Assembly: GCF_039537665.1 (NCBI RefSeq)
Contig: NZ_BAABAY010000002.1
Span: 496,001 to 560,000, forward strand
DNA: 64,000 bases
From: Gaetbulibacter_A aestuarii
Lineage (GTDB): Bacteria > Bacteroidota > Bacteroidia > Flavobacteriales > Flavobacteriaceae
Direction of reading: 5' to 3'
Both the position numbers and the translations under genes were made by a program. How positions within the stretch are numbered: position 1 is the stretch's first letter; each line of letters begins with the position of its first letter. The notes below the pieces were generated by a model. That model had not been told where the DNA came from. It did not search any database and worked only from the letters and a program-made list of their open reading frames with translations. Positions 17,367-25,366 of this stretch are shown piece by piece.

Positions 17367-18086
17367 CTACTTCTTATAAAGCGGAATACGATACGAGATT
17401 ATATATCCCCAACCTACACCAATACCGGAACTATCATTGGTTTTATTAAATCCGGGGATGTATAAATTACCAAAATTCTCAGGCACAGTTTCACTTGCCA
17501 TCATTTTAAGTTGCACATTCACACCAAAATATAGGTTGTTAAAAATTTCAGCTTTAATACCCAATTGTAATTCCGCCCAGACGGCTGTTAAACCACTATA
17601 GGTTTTGCTTTCTGTAGTTGAGAATTGAGGCGCCCAATACTGGTTTGTATTGTAAATGGTGTAGGCATTCCTAACCTGGGTAAAACTACTTACACCAACA
17701 CGAAAACCGGCATATATCATGTTATCCATATCCAGCCAATTGGTGTATAGGTTATAATCGATACCACCTTTTAAATAACTTCCTTTACTGGTTACATCCA
17801 GGTAATCGTTCGCCGTGTTTTTTTCGGCATATCCAAGTTCTCCCGCGATGTAAAGGCTCTTTTTAATACGATAATCGGCCACCACTTCAAAACCGCTAAA
17901 ATTATCATCATAGAATGATCGAATAAGTTTGCTGACATCGCCACCAATCCGAAGACCATATTTTTGTTTTATACCCAGAGTGTCTTTAACCGGTTCCGGA
18001 ATGCTGTCATTTTGCGCTTGTAATCCAAGGCAAATAAATAGCAAAACGAAACTAATGTAATAAGATAAATTGCGTCTCAGTTTCAT
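17367..18086 (-). CDS. DUF6048 family outer-membrane-like protein
   Basis: A 239-residue protein with a signal peptide (residues 1-24, ending LGLQAQ) and a mature part rich in alternating hydrophobic beta strands, such as GLRIGGDVSKLIRSFY, LYIAGELGYAE and the ending YIISYRIPLYKK. This fits a small outer-membrane beta-barrel and the flavobacterial family DUF6048. Function unknown. Its first 35 bases overlap the end of the DUF6452 gene in another frame, so the pair is tightly coupled. The pair sits between two rRNA methyltransferase genes, a neighbourhood I recall as conserved in the family. Confidence 0.78.
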   Translation of the reverse strand: MKLRRNLSYYISFVLLFICLGLQAQNDSIPEPVKDTLGIKQKYGLRIGGDVSKLIRSFYDDNFSGFEVVADYRIKKSLYIAGELGYAEKNTANDYLDVTSKGSYLKGGIDYNLYTNWLDMDNMIYAGFRVGVSSFTQVRNAYTIYNTNQYWAPQFSTTESKTYSGLTAVWAELQLGIKAEIFNNLYFGVNVQLKMMASETVPENFGNLYIPGFNKTNDSSGIGVGWGYIISYRIPLYKK

Positions 18087-18609
18087 TTTCTACAGATTGG
18101 TTCGGGTTTACAGGAGCTATGGACTTGATCCAGCGGTCAGGATCGGATTGATCGACCTGCACGGAAACATTTTCAAATATATATTTGTAACCGCAGGCAC
18201 GGGATACAAAAACGGCTTTGGTACTGTAATTTATAGTAATCAAAACAGATTTACCATCAATAAAATCATCACTGGTATCGTCTGGAGTTCCATTATCGTT
18301 TATAAAGGTGTCCTTAATTAATCGGTATTCGGTTTTGTTGGTTTGCGTATTCAGGGGTAAAATGAGTTTACTTTTGTTAGAAACATTGTAAAAGTCGGGT
18401 AACGGTTCGGATTGTCCTTCACCAATCACCGTTAATCCAAAAATATTCTTACTGTTCTCCGGATTGTTATTATCAAAGGCTTCCATAACCAGACCTGGCG
18501 TGGTAGGGGTACTGGCCGGACAAATATCATCAGGTTCGCAACTTATGGAACTCGTCATCACTATTCCCGAGAGCAAGCACAGAAGTATGCGGATATTTTT
18601 TTTAATCAT
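18052..18609 (-). CDS. DUF6452 family lipoprotein
   Basis: A 185-residue protein with a lipoprotein signal: hydrophobic residues 5-20 then SISC with Cys24, followed by EPDDICP. Acidic residues just after the lipidated Cys could direct it to the cell surface in Bacteroidota. The mature region (GQSEPLPDFYNVSNKSKLILPLNTQ and onward) matches the DUF6452 family, whose function is unknown. The 3' end overlaps the DUF6048 gene by 35 bases. It is 67 bases downstream of rlmD on the same strand. Confidence 0.78.
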   Translation of the reverse strand: MIKKNIRILLCLLSGIVMTSSISCEPDDICPASTPTTPGLVMEAFDNNNPENSKNIFGLTVIGEGQSEPLPDFYNVSNKSKLILPLNTQTNKTEYRLIKDTFINDNGTPDDTSDDFIDGKSVLITINYSTKAVFVSRACGYKYIFENVSVQVDQSDPDRWIKSIAPVNPNQSVENETETQFILLH

Positions 18610-18676
18610 AGTTTTTCTTCCTATCGATTTGGATATTCAAAAGAACGATTTTTTTATCAATTATTGTTCTTTGAGA

Positions 18677-20089
18677 TCAGCGATGTTCCAAAAGTACAAC
18701 ATTTTCAACATGAAATGTTTGTGGAAACATATCAACTGCTTGTGTTTTTACCACTTTATAATCGGCATCCATTAAGGCCAGATCTCTGGCTTGCGTGGCA
18801 CTGTTACAACTAACATATACTACTTTTTTCGGAGCAATATTCAATATTTGTTGCACGACGTCTTTATGCATGCCATCACGTGGCGGATCTGTAATAATGA
18901 TATCAGGAGTGCCATGCATTGCGATAAAGCGGTTGTTAAAAACATGCTTCATATCACCTACAAAGAATTCAACGTTTTCAATCTTATTTAATTGTGCGTT
19001 TTCTTTTGCAGCTTCAATAGCATCCGGTACAGCCTCAACACCAATTACTTTTTTAGCTTTTTTAGCCACAAATTGAGCTATGGTTCCGGTTCCCGTATAA
19101 AGATCGTAAACGAGTTCCTCACCTGTGAGATCTGCAAAATCACGGGCAATTTTATACAATTCGTAGGCCTGATCAGAATTGGTCTGATAAAATGATTTAG
19201 CATTTATTTTGAACCGCAAACCTTCCATGTCTTCAAAAATATGATCTTCACCTTTGTAGCAGATCACCTCTTGATCGTAAATTGTATCATTTCCTTTAGA
19301 ATTTATCACGTATAGTAGGGAGGTAACTTCAGGAAAGGTTTCGGCTATAAAATCCAGAAGTAACTCACGTTTTGGTTTGTCCTCTTTAAAGAATTGAATC
19401 AATACCATAATATCTCCGGTAGAGCTCGTACGGATCATCATGGTACGCAACAATCCGCTTTGATCTCGGGTATTAAAAAACTCCAGATCATTTTTTACTG
19501 CGAAATCCTTCACTTTATTTCGAATAGCATTCGAAGGATCAGCCTGTAAAAAGCAATTATTGAGATCAAGGATCTTATCCCACATTCCCGGAATGTGGAA
19601 GCCTAAGGCATTTTTATCTTTTAGGTCTTTTCCGGAATTTATTTCTTCCGGGGTCAGCCAACGGCTATCGCTAAAAGAAAATTCCATTTTATTTCTATAG
19701 AAATACTGGTTTTTTGAACCTAATATGGGTGTGACTTCAGGTAGCTCGATATGACCAATTCGGGTTAAATTATTGGTCACTTCTTTTTGTTTGTAATACA
19801 ACTGGTGTTCGTAGGCCATATTTTGCCATTTACACCCCCCGCAAGTACCAAAGTGCTCACAAACCGGATCTGTTCGTTTATCCGATAATTTATGAAAGGC
19901 TATAGCCTTGCCCTCGTAATAGGCTTTACGTTTTTTAAAGGTCTGAACATCAACCACATCACCGGGTACGGCATGAGCTAAAAAAACAACTTTACCATCC
20001 GGTGCTTTGGCTATGGATTTTCCTTTGGCGGCAGCATCAAGAACTTCGAGCTGCTCAAAAACTTTTCGGTTTGATCTTCTTTTGGACAT
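18677..20089 (-). CDS. rlmD: 23S rRNA (uracil-1939-C5)-methyltransferase RlmD
   Basis: A 470-residue enzyme that makes 5-methyluridine in 23S rRNA with SAM. Residues 10-65 form a TRAM RNA-binding domain. The [4Fe-4S] ligands are Cys77, Cys83, Cys86 (CEHFGTCGGC) and Cys179 (LNNCFLQ). The methyltransferase core has VYDLYTGTGTIAQFVA for SAM, TDPPRDGMHKDV, and the nucleophile Cys in VYVSCNSATQARDL near residue 425. A 70-base region separates it from the DUF6452 gene. RlmD is the best assignment, though RlmC/TrmA-like specificity cannot be excluded by sequence alone. Confidence 0.9.
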   Translation of the reverse strand: MSKRRSNRKVFEQLEVLDAAAKGKSIAKAPDGKVVFLAHAVPGDVVDVQTFKKRKAYYEGKAIAFHKLSDKRTDPVCEHFGTCGGCKWQNMAYEHQLYYKQKEVTNNLTRIGHIELPEVTPILGSKNQYFYRNKMEFSFSDSRWLTPEEINSGKDLKDKNALGFHIPGMWDKILDLNNCFLQADPSNAIRNKVKDFAVKNDLEFFNTRDQSGLLRTMMIRTSSTGDIMVLIQFFKEDKPKRELLLDFIAETFPEVTSLLYVINSKGNDTIYDQEVICYKGEDHIFEDMEGLRFKINAKSFYQTNSDQAYELYKIARDFADLTGEELVYDLYTGTGTIAQFVAKKAKKVIGVEAVPDAIEAAKENAQLNKIENVEFFVGDMKHVFNNRFIAMHGTPDIIITDPPRDGMHKDVVQQILNIAPKKVVYVSCNSATQARDLALMDADYKVVKTQAVDMFPQTFHVENVVLLEHR

Positions 20090-20212
20090 GCTGCAAAAAT
20101 AAACAAAGCGACTGCGATTTAAAGCAAAACCATGGTATTTTTTACAGGGTAACTAATTCCGCCATTTGGCGAAATAAAAATGTTTTTTAAGGCCATTAAA
20201 ATTTATTAACTT

Positions 20213-20254
20213 GCAGCCCTATCCAGGGATGATTTCTCTCCCACGCTGCTTTTT
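20213..20254 (+). other. Possible structured leader upstream of rocD
   Basis: GCAGC (20213-20217) can pair with GCTGC (20245-20249), with a nested CCCT/AGGG pair inside, and a T5 run follows. This resembles a weak attenuator-like hairpin about 70 bases before rocD. A -7-like element at 20205-20212 would start transcription inside it, so it may be chance. Confidence 0.25.
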
Positions 20255-20320
20255 CGTTGACTTCGAAAGAATAAAGGTATAGAAGGAATGGTTATTTTAT
20301 AAATTTAAAAAACAATTAAA

Positions 20321-21601
20321 ATGGCTGTTTTAGACCAATTAACTTCGCAACAAGCGATTGATTTAGAAAACAAATACGGGGCACACAATTATCACCCCTT
20401 ACCTGTAGTGCTTACAAAAGGAGAGGGTGTGTATGTCTGGGATGTAGAAGGTAAAAAGTATTACGATTTTTTATCGGCTTACTCCGCAGTAAATCAGGGG
20501 CATTGTCACCCAAAAATTGTGAATGCCATGACCAATCAGGCGCAAACCCTAACCTTAACATCGCGCGCCTTTTATAATGATATGTTAGGGAAATTCGAAA
20601 AGTTCGCATCAGAATTTTTTGGTTTTGATAAATTATTACCAATGAACACAGGTGCTGAAGCTGTAGAGACCGCTTTGAAGATCTGTAGAAAATGGGCCTA
20701 TGAAGTGAAGGGCATTCATGAAAATGATGCCGAGATCATTGTATGCGAAAACAATTTTCACGGACGAACCACAACCATAATTTCCTTCAGTAATGATCCG
20801 GTAGCCAGAGAGCATTTCGGACCTTACACCAAGGGATTTATTAAAATTGAATACGATAATTTAGAAGCTCTTGAAAAGGCTTTAAAAAGTAGTAAAAACA
20901 TTGCCGGATTTTTAGTTGAACCTATTCAGGGTGAGGCCGGTGTTTATGTGCCAAGTGCGGATTATTTAGCCAAGGCGAAAGCCCTTTGTGAAGCACATAA
21001 TGTATTGTTTATAGCCGATGAGGTTCAAACCGGAATTGCCAGAACAGGACGCTTATTAGCAACCTGCGGAAATTGTAACTGCGAGAATAAGAACTGTTCC
21101 GGTACGCCAGAGGTAAAACCCGATATCCTTATTTTAGGAAAAGCTCTGAGTGGCGGGGTTTATCCGGTTTCTGCCGTGTTGGCAAATGATCCTATCATGA
21201 ACGTGATACGTCCCGGAAACCACGGAAGTACATTTGGTGGAAACCCTGTAGCAGCTGCCGTAGCGATTGCCGCTTTAGAGGTGATCCGTGATGAAAAACT
21301 TGCTGAGAATGCTTTTGTTTTAGGAGAACTTTTCCGCAGTGAATTAAATAAATATATAGAAACCAGTAACATTGTAAAACTGGTACGTGGTAAAGGGCTA
21401 TTGAACGCCATCGTAATTAACGATAGTGAAGATAGTGATACCGCATGGAATATTTGTTTGGCGCTTCGTGATCATGGGTTGTTAGCAAAACCAACACATG
21501 GTAACATCATCCGTTTTGCACCGCCTCTGGTGATGACCGAAAATCAGTTGCTGGATTGTGTTTCGATCATTACAAAAACACTGAAAGCCTTCGAAAAATA
21601 G
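20321..21601 (+). CDS. rocD: Ornithine--oxo-acid transaminase
   Basis: A 426-residue PLP-dependent class III aminotransferase that converts ornithine and 2-oxoglutarate to glutamate semialdehyde and glutamate. Family marks include NTGAEAVETALKICRKW near residue 110, the PLP contact phrase LFIADEVQTGIARTG near 230, and the Schiff-base Lys274 in LGKALSGG. Length matches the family. Between these last two motifs is an unusual cysteine cluster, C249-x2-C252-x-C254-x4-C259 (CGNCNCENKNC), which the classic enzyme lacks. The gene is monocistronic with a strong terminator after it. Assignment as ornithine aminotransferase rests on the overall sequence. Confidence 0.92.
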   Translation: MAVLDQLTSQQAIDLENKYGAHNYHPLPVVLTKGEGVYVWDVEGKKYYDFLSAYSAVNQGHCHPKIVNAMTNQAQTLTLTSRAFYNDMLGKFEKFASEFFGFDKLLPMNTGAEAVETALKICRKWAYEVKGIHENDAEIIVCENNFHGRTTTIISFSNDPVAREHFGPYTKGFIKIEYDNLEALEKALKSSKNIAGFLVEPIQGEAGVYVPSADYLAKAKALCEAHNVLFIADEVQTGIARTGRLLATCGNCNCENKNCSGTPEVKPDILILGKALSGGVYPVSAVLANDPIMNVIRPGNHGSTFGGNPVAAAVAIAALEVIRDEKLAENAFVLGELFRSELNKYIETSNIVKLVRGKGLLNAIVINDSEDSDTAWNICLALRDHGLLAKPTHGNIIRFAPPLVMTENQLLDCVSIITKTLKAFEK

Positions 21602-21618
21602 GTTGAAGTTTATGGATA

Positions 21619-21652
21619 CAAAAAAAGCGACTTATACAGTCGCTTTTTTTAT
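21619..21652 (+). terminator. Terminator after rocD
   Basis: Stem AAGCGACT / AGTCGCTT with a 5-base loop TATAC, A-rich on the left and T7 on the right. It can also serve the convergent membrane-protein gene that ends at 21674. Confidence 0.85.
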
Positions 21653-21673
21653 TTTTCGTTTGGGATAAACAAA

Positions 21674-22003
21674 TTACTGGCCCATCATTTCCTGCATACG
21701 CTCTTGCATAAGTTCCTGATTACCCATGGCATCCCAGCCTAATTTATATCCAAAGTATATAGTTATAGCTAAAGAAAGCACGCATAAAATAATTCCAATA
21801 ATGGAAAGTATTTTACCGGTTTTTACATTTTGATAACCTGTATATTCATCGGGATTTTCCTTGTAAATGGCCGAAGCCTTCGCCGCAAGCACTAGCGCTA
21901 CGATTCCTAATATAATTCCGATTCCGTAAAAACAGCAACCTAATATTGATAAAATTCCAAGAACTAATATGAGTGTAGAATTGGGAAGTCTTTGTTGTTC
22001 CAT
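21674..22003 (-). CDS. CCC-motif / DUF4190-like small membrane protein
   Basis: A 109-residue protein with two membrane segments (about 10-40 and 62-88). The first holds the paired-glycine and cysteine pattern LGILSILGCCFYGIGIILGI seen in the flavobacterial CCC-motif membrane proteins. The C-terminus is a Met/Gln-rich soluble tail (QELMQERMQEMMGQ). Function unknown. It follows the DUF2752 gene by 9 bases on the same strand, and these two families are often neighbours in flavobacteria. Confidence 0.8.
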   Translation of the reverse strand: MEQQRLPNSTLILVLGILSILGCCFYGIGIILGIVALVLAAKASAIYKENPDEYTGYQNVKTGKILSIIGIILCVLSLAITIYFGYKLGWDAMGNQELMQERMQEMMGQ

Positions 22004-22012
22004 AATTGATTG

Positions 22013-22312
22013 TTAAAAGTTAAAGTGTTTATAAAAATAGCCGGTAACGATGATTACCGCATTCAATATAGCTAAAAAATAAATAAGTTTTCCGGCGTAT
22101 TTAAAATTTCTGATGGCATTAAATCCAATAACCCCAAAAAGGAGCACCAACGTAAAAATAGCCGGATACATGTGAAATGCAGCTGAAAAATCACCTTGAA
22201 TAAGTAAAACCAACGAGCGTTGCATACCACAGCCAAAGCATTCGATACCAAAAAATTTTTTTGATAAGCAAGGGAGCATGTATTGCTCATAATTTGTTGC
22301 CAGGAAATTCAT
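22013..22312 (-). CDS. DUF2752 domain-containing membrane protein
   Basis: A 99-residue protein matching DUF2752. The family motif is present: PCLSKKFFGIECFGCGMQRS near residues 14-33, with three cysteines and the GCGxxR signature. Two or three membrane segments follow. The function is unknown; the cysteines suggest metal or redox binding, but this is inference. It is the first gene of a two-gene unit with the CCC-motif protein. Confidence 0.85.
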   Translation of the reverse strand: MNFLATNYEQYMLPCLSKKFFGIECFGCGMQRSLVLLIQGDFSAAFHMYPAIFTLVLLFGVIGFNAIRNFKYAGKLIYFLAILNAVIIVTGYFYKHFNF

Positions 22313-22416
22313 GTGGACTAAATTAATAAATAGCTTTAGATTATCATAATTTGTAAATGATACTTTTTCATATTGAATCCCTTGTTTTTATCTGATGCAA
22401 GCTCAGTATTTCTATG

Positions 22417-22424
22417 TAAATTTG
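22417..22424 (+). promoter_or_regulatory. Probable -7 element for the small-membrane-protein/Smr operon
   Basis: TAAATTTG fits TAnnTTTG and lies 19 bases before the ATG at 22444. No TTG at proper -33 distance. Confidence 0.4.
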
Positions 22425-22443
22425 TATTCAAACAAAAAGTAAA

Positions 22444-22641
22444 ATGAAGTATTTAAACTACTTTTTAATTATTTTGGGAATTGCTCTGGCTTTATATTCT
22501 GATAGTTTTGAAGATTACAACAAAAAAACTACGGTTTTGGTTTTGGGAATGGCTGCTATGATGATAGGCATTTACCGTATCAGTAAAAAGTTGCGTAGCC
22601 GTTCTGATCGGGATAATTCCAATGCTTCAGACGACAATTAA
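22444..22641 (+). CDS. Small two-helix membrane protein, unknown function
   Basis: A 65-residue protein. Residues 5-20 (NYFLIILGIALALYSD) and 29-46 (TTVLVLGMAAMMIGIY) are membrane segments; the tail is charged and hydrophilic (KKLRSRSDRDNSNASDDN). I do not recognise a named family. It is 9 bases before the Smr gene on the same strand, a -7 element precedes it, and codon use matches its neighbours, so it is a real gene. Confidence 0.72.
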   Translation: MKYLNYFLIILGIALALYSDSFEDYNKKTTVLVLGMAAMMIGIYRISKKLRSRSDRDNSNASDDN

Positions 22642-22650
22642 AAATTTCCA

Positions 22651-23211
22651 ATGGATTTCAAGATTAATGATTTTGTTTCTGTTTTAGATGATGACCTTTC
22701 AGGTACTATTAAACGGATAGAAGGGGATGTTATTTATATTGAAACCTCTGAGGGTTTTGAACTCAGTTATCATAAAAATGAACTTATAAAAATGGAGGAC
22801 AAATCAGGTTATAGTAAATCCATTTTTTCTGAAAAGTCATTAAAGGAGGTTGTTGCTGAGAAAGAGAAACCAAAACGCAAACCTTCAGCGCGTAAAAAAC
22901 CGAAGGAACGTCATGAGGCTGTTATGGAAGTTGACCTGCATATTCATCAACTCGCGCCTTCCACAAAAAACATGTCTAATTTTGATATGCTTACCCTTCA
23001 ACTGGATACCGCAAAGCGGAAATTGGAATATGCTATAGCCAACCGCATCCCGAAGGTGGTTTTTATTCACGGCGTCGGTGAAGGCGTTTTAAAATTGGAA
23101 TTGGAGTACCTTTTCCGTCGGTATGATAACATAAAATATTATGATGCCAATTACCAGAAATATGGCTTGGGCGCCACAGAGATCTACATTTATCAGAACC
23201 CTAAAAATTAA
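22651..23211 (+). CDS. Smr domain protein
   Basis: A 186-residue protein. Residues 1-65 form a small beta-rich domain (KINDFVSVLDDDLSGTIKRI and so on), followed by a basic linker (EKPKRKPSARKKPKERHE). Residues 90-186 are an Smr domain like the C-terminal domain of MutS2, with VDLHIHQLAP at its start and FIHGVGEGVLKLEL near its middle. Smr domains are endonucleases or RNA/DNA-binding modules, and some cleave collided ribosome mRNA. The H-G-x-G motif is intact. The small membrane-protein gene precedes it. The last 4 bases overlap the end of the convergent Ca-repeat lipoprotein gene. Confidence 0.87.
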   Translation: MDFKINDFVSVLDDDLSGTIKRIEGDVIYIETSEGFELSYHKNELIKMEDKSGYSKSIFSEKSLKEVVAEKEKPKRKPSARKKPKERHEAVMEVDLHIHQLAPSTKNMSNFDMLTLQLDTAKRKLEYAIANRIPKVVFIHGVGEGVLKLELEYLFRRYDNIKYYDANYQKYGLGATEIYIYQNPKN

Positions 23212-24104
23212 TTAAAAGGCGGCGTTACTTTTCTAGTGTTTGTTGTAATACCATCCTTCAGAATTCCAAAATCAAGTATTTCCTGAGAAAGAAACGATAA
23301 GCTAATGTCACGAACCTGAGCACTTACTGTATAGGTTTGATATATGGTGTGTTGTCTGTATGCTGTTGCCGGTACAGTAGTACTAACATCTGGATTTAAA
23401 TAATCTGCTCCAACATTATTATTTGTAATATCGTTCTCGGGGTTTTGATCCTGTGATTGATTTTCTTCATCGCGGGTAAGTACGCCATCGCCATCGTCAT
23501 CAGGATCTAAATAATCCGGGATACCATCACCATCGGTGTCTTGCGCATCATCCAGATTACCGTCACCGTTGGGATCCGGGTTTTCATTAGCAGTTAAGAC
23601 ATTGTCGCCATCATCATCCATATCGATATAGTTAGGTAAACCGTCACCATCGGTATCGTCATTTTCATAATTGCCATCACCATTAAGATCTTCTAATACG
23701 GCAGGTATGCCGTCTTTATCGTCTTCGGCCAGAATGGTACTAAAGTCTACTGAGCAAGCATCATTTTCGTCCTGAACAATATGAACATTCGGCGGAATAT
23801 CTGTACAAAAAAGGTCATTCGGTAGGGAAGCATCTGTATAGGTTCGGTAATAAATGGTGGCAGATTTTGTTGTAGTCAGTGTTCCATCGGTTCCTACCGC
23901 AATTAGATCAGCTTTAGAAAATTTAGTAATCAATAAAGATAGGGATTCTGTAGGGTCAGTTTTCGTTTTATACAAAACGATATCTGAAGCACTTTCGCAG
24001 GCTTGAAAATCTTCTCCAAAGTTCAATTCAACTGTTATCACATTACCATCATCACAAGAAGGTAGTAAAAGCAAAGGCAGTAAAAGAAAGAAAAACTTTC
24101 GCAT
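23208..24104 (-). CDS. Lipoprotein with thrombospondin type 3-like calcium repeats
   Basis: A 298-residue protein with a lipoprotein signal (LLLLPSC, Cys17) followed by acidic DDGN, which may act as a surface-export signal. Residues about 128-214 contain repeated DxDGDGxPDYxDxDDDGDGV units of the thrombospondin type 3 or EF-hand-like class, which bind calcium. The N-terminal part (ELNFGEDFQACESASDIVLY) resembles a beta-sandwich and the C-terminus is unassigned. No T9SS C-terminal sorting domain is evident. It is monocistronic, convergent with the Smr gene. Confidence 0.75.
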   Translation of the reverse strand: MRKFFFLLLPLLLLPSCDDGNVITVELNFGEDFQACESASDIVLYKTKTDPTESLSLLITKFSKADLIAVGTDGTLTTTKSATIYYRTYTDASLPNDLFCTDIPPNVHIVQDENDACSVDFSTILAEDDKDGIPAVLEDLNGDGNYENDDTDGDGLPNYIDMDDDGDNVLTANENPDPNGDGNLDDAQDTDGDGIPDYLDPDDDGDGVLTRDEENQSQDQNPENDITNNNVGADYLNPDVSTTVPATAYRQHTIYQTYTVSAQVRDISLSFLSQEILDFGILKDGITTNTRKVTPPFN

Positions 24105-24157
24105 CGTATTTGGGTTTTAGGCAAAAATAGTGGAATTGTTAATTATAACGTAGCTTA

Positions 24158-24187
24158 TTGAGAATAATTTTATTTCAAGTACTTTTG
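24158..24187 (+). promoter_or_regulatory. Strong flavobacterial promoter for the cysteine desulfurase
   Basis: TTG at 24158-24160, a 19-base spacer, and TACTTTTG (TAnnTTTG) at 24180-24187. The -7 element is the centre of a perfect inverted repeat AAGTAC-TTTT-GTACTT at 24177-24192, which could be an operator. Start codon is 17 bases downstream. Confidence 0.75.
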
Positions 24188-24204
24188 TACTTTAAACACC
24201 AGGC

Positions 24205-25359
24205 ATGAAACAGGTTTATTTTGATAATGCAGCTACGACACCTATGAGAAAAGAGGTGGTGGAAGTCATGACCGCGGTTATGCAAAATAACTTTGGGAAT
24301 CCGTCATCTACCCATAGTTTTGGAAGGCATTCCCGAGCTTTGATAGAGCAAGCTCGTAAAACAGTGGCTAATAGTTTGAATTGTTCTGCCGGTGAAATTA
24401 TTTTTACTTCCGGTGGTACTGAGGCTGATAACCTTGTGCTTCGCAGTGCTGTTCGCGATCTGGGTATTAAAAATATCATCAGTTCTAAAATTGAGCATCA
24501 TGCGGTGTTGCATACACTGGATCAATTAGCTGAGGAATATAATATCGAATTAAGCTTCCTGAATTTAGATTCAAAGGGCGGTATCGACACGAATCATTTA
24601 AAAACTCTGCTGGCATCAGATAAACCAACTTTAGTGAGTTTAATGCATGTGAATAATGAGATAGGTACTATTTTAGATCTTCAAAAAGTAGCTGAACTTT
24701 GCAAAGCTAGTGGTGCTTTGTTGCATTCTGATGCCGTACAATCTATTGGCCATTATCCTATTAATCTTCAACAAACACCGGTTGATTTTTTAGCTGCTGC
24801 CGCCCACAAGTTTCATGGTCCAAAAGGCGTGGGGTTTGCTTTTATTCGGAAAAATACCGGTTTAAAACCTTTGATATTTGGAGGCGAGCAGGAGCGAGGT
24901 TTGCGTGCCGGAACAGAAAGCACCCATAATATTGTGGGCTTGTCTACCGCGCTGGAATTGGCAGATAAGAATTTTGAAGCAGAGCATCAAAAAGTTAAAG
25001 ATTTGAAATCTTATTTTATGACCTCCCTGAAAGACGCGATTCCTGCGGTGAAATTTAACGGGTATTCCGGGGATCTGGAAAAAAGTACCTATACATTGGT
25101 GAATGTATGTTTACCGGTGAACGCACAAAAAGCCTCTATGTTATTGTTTCAATTGGATTTGAAAGGTATTGCCTGTTCAAAAGGAAGTGCCTGCCAAAGC
25201 GGAAGCAATCAAAATTCACATGTACTTAACGAAATCCTTGAGGAAGCTGATCTTCAAAAACCTTCCGTTCGATTTTCATTCAGTATTTTTAATTCAAAGG
25301 ACGAAGTAGATTATGTAGTTTCTGTTCTCAAAGAAAACATTTTAAGCACAGTTAGTTAA
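24205..25359 (+). CDS. Cysteine desulfurase (NifS/IscS class I)
   Basis: A 384-residue PLP enzyme that takes sulfur from cysteine for Fe-S clusters, thionucleosides or other uses. The phrase YFDNAATTPMRKEV near the start, the PLP-binding Lys202 in AAAHKFHGPKG, and the loop cysteine Cys330 in SACQSGSNQ fit a NifS-like enzyme; Cys324 is an additional nearby cysteine. There is no Isc or Suf partner next to it. It is monocistronic, with its own promoter, and converges on the TonB receptor gene. Whether it is the main desulfurase cannot be told from here. Confidence 0.9.
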   Translation: MKQVYFDNAATTPMRKEVVEVMTAVMQNNFGNPSSTHSFGRHSRALIEQARKTVANSLNCSAGEIIFTSGGTEADNLVLRSAVRDLGIKNIISSKIEHHAVLHTLDQLAEEYNIELSFLNLDSKGGIDTNHLKTLLASDKPTLVSLMHVNNEIGTILDLQKVAELCKASGALLHSDAVQSIGHYPINLQQTPVDFLAAAAHKFHGPKGVGFAFIRKNTGLKPLIFGGEQERGLRAGTESTHNIVGLSTALELADKNFEAEHQKVKDLKSYFMTSLKDAIPAVKFNGYSGDLEKSTYTLVNVCLPVNAQKASMLLFQLDLKGIACSKGSACQSGSNQNSHVLNEILEEADLQKPSVRFSFSIFNSKDEVDYVVSVLKENILSTVS

Positions 25360-25366
25360 TGTCACT

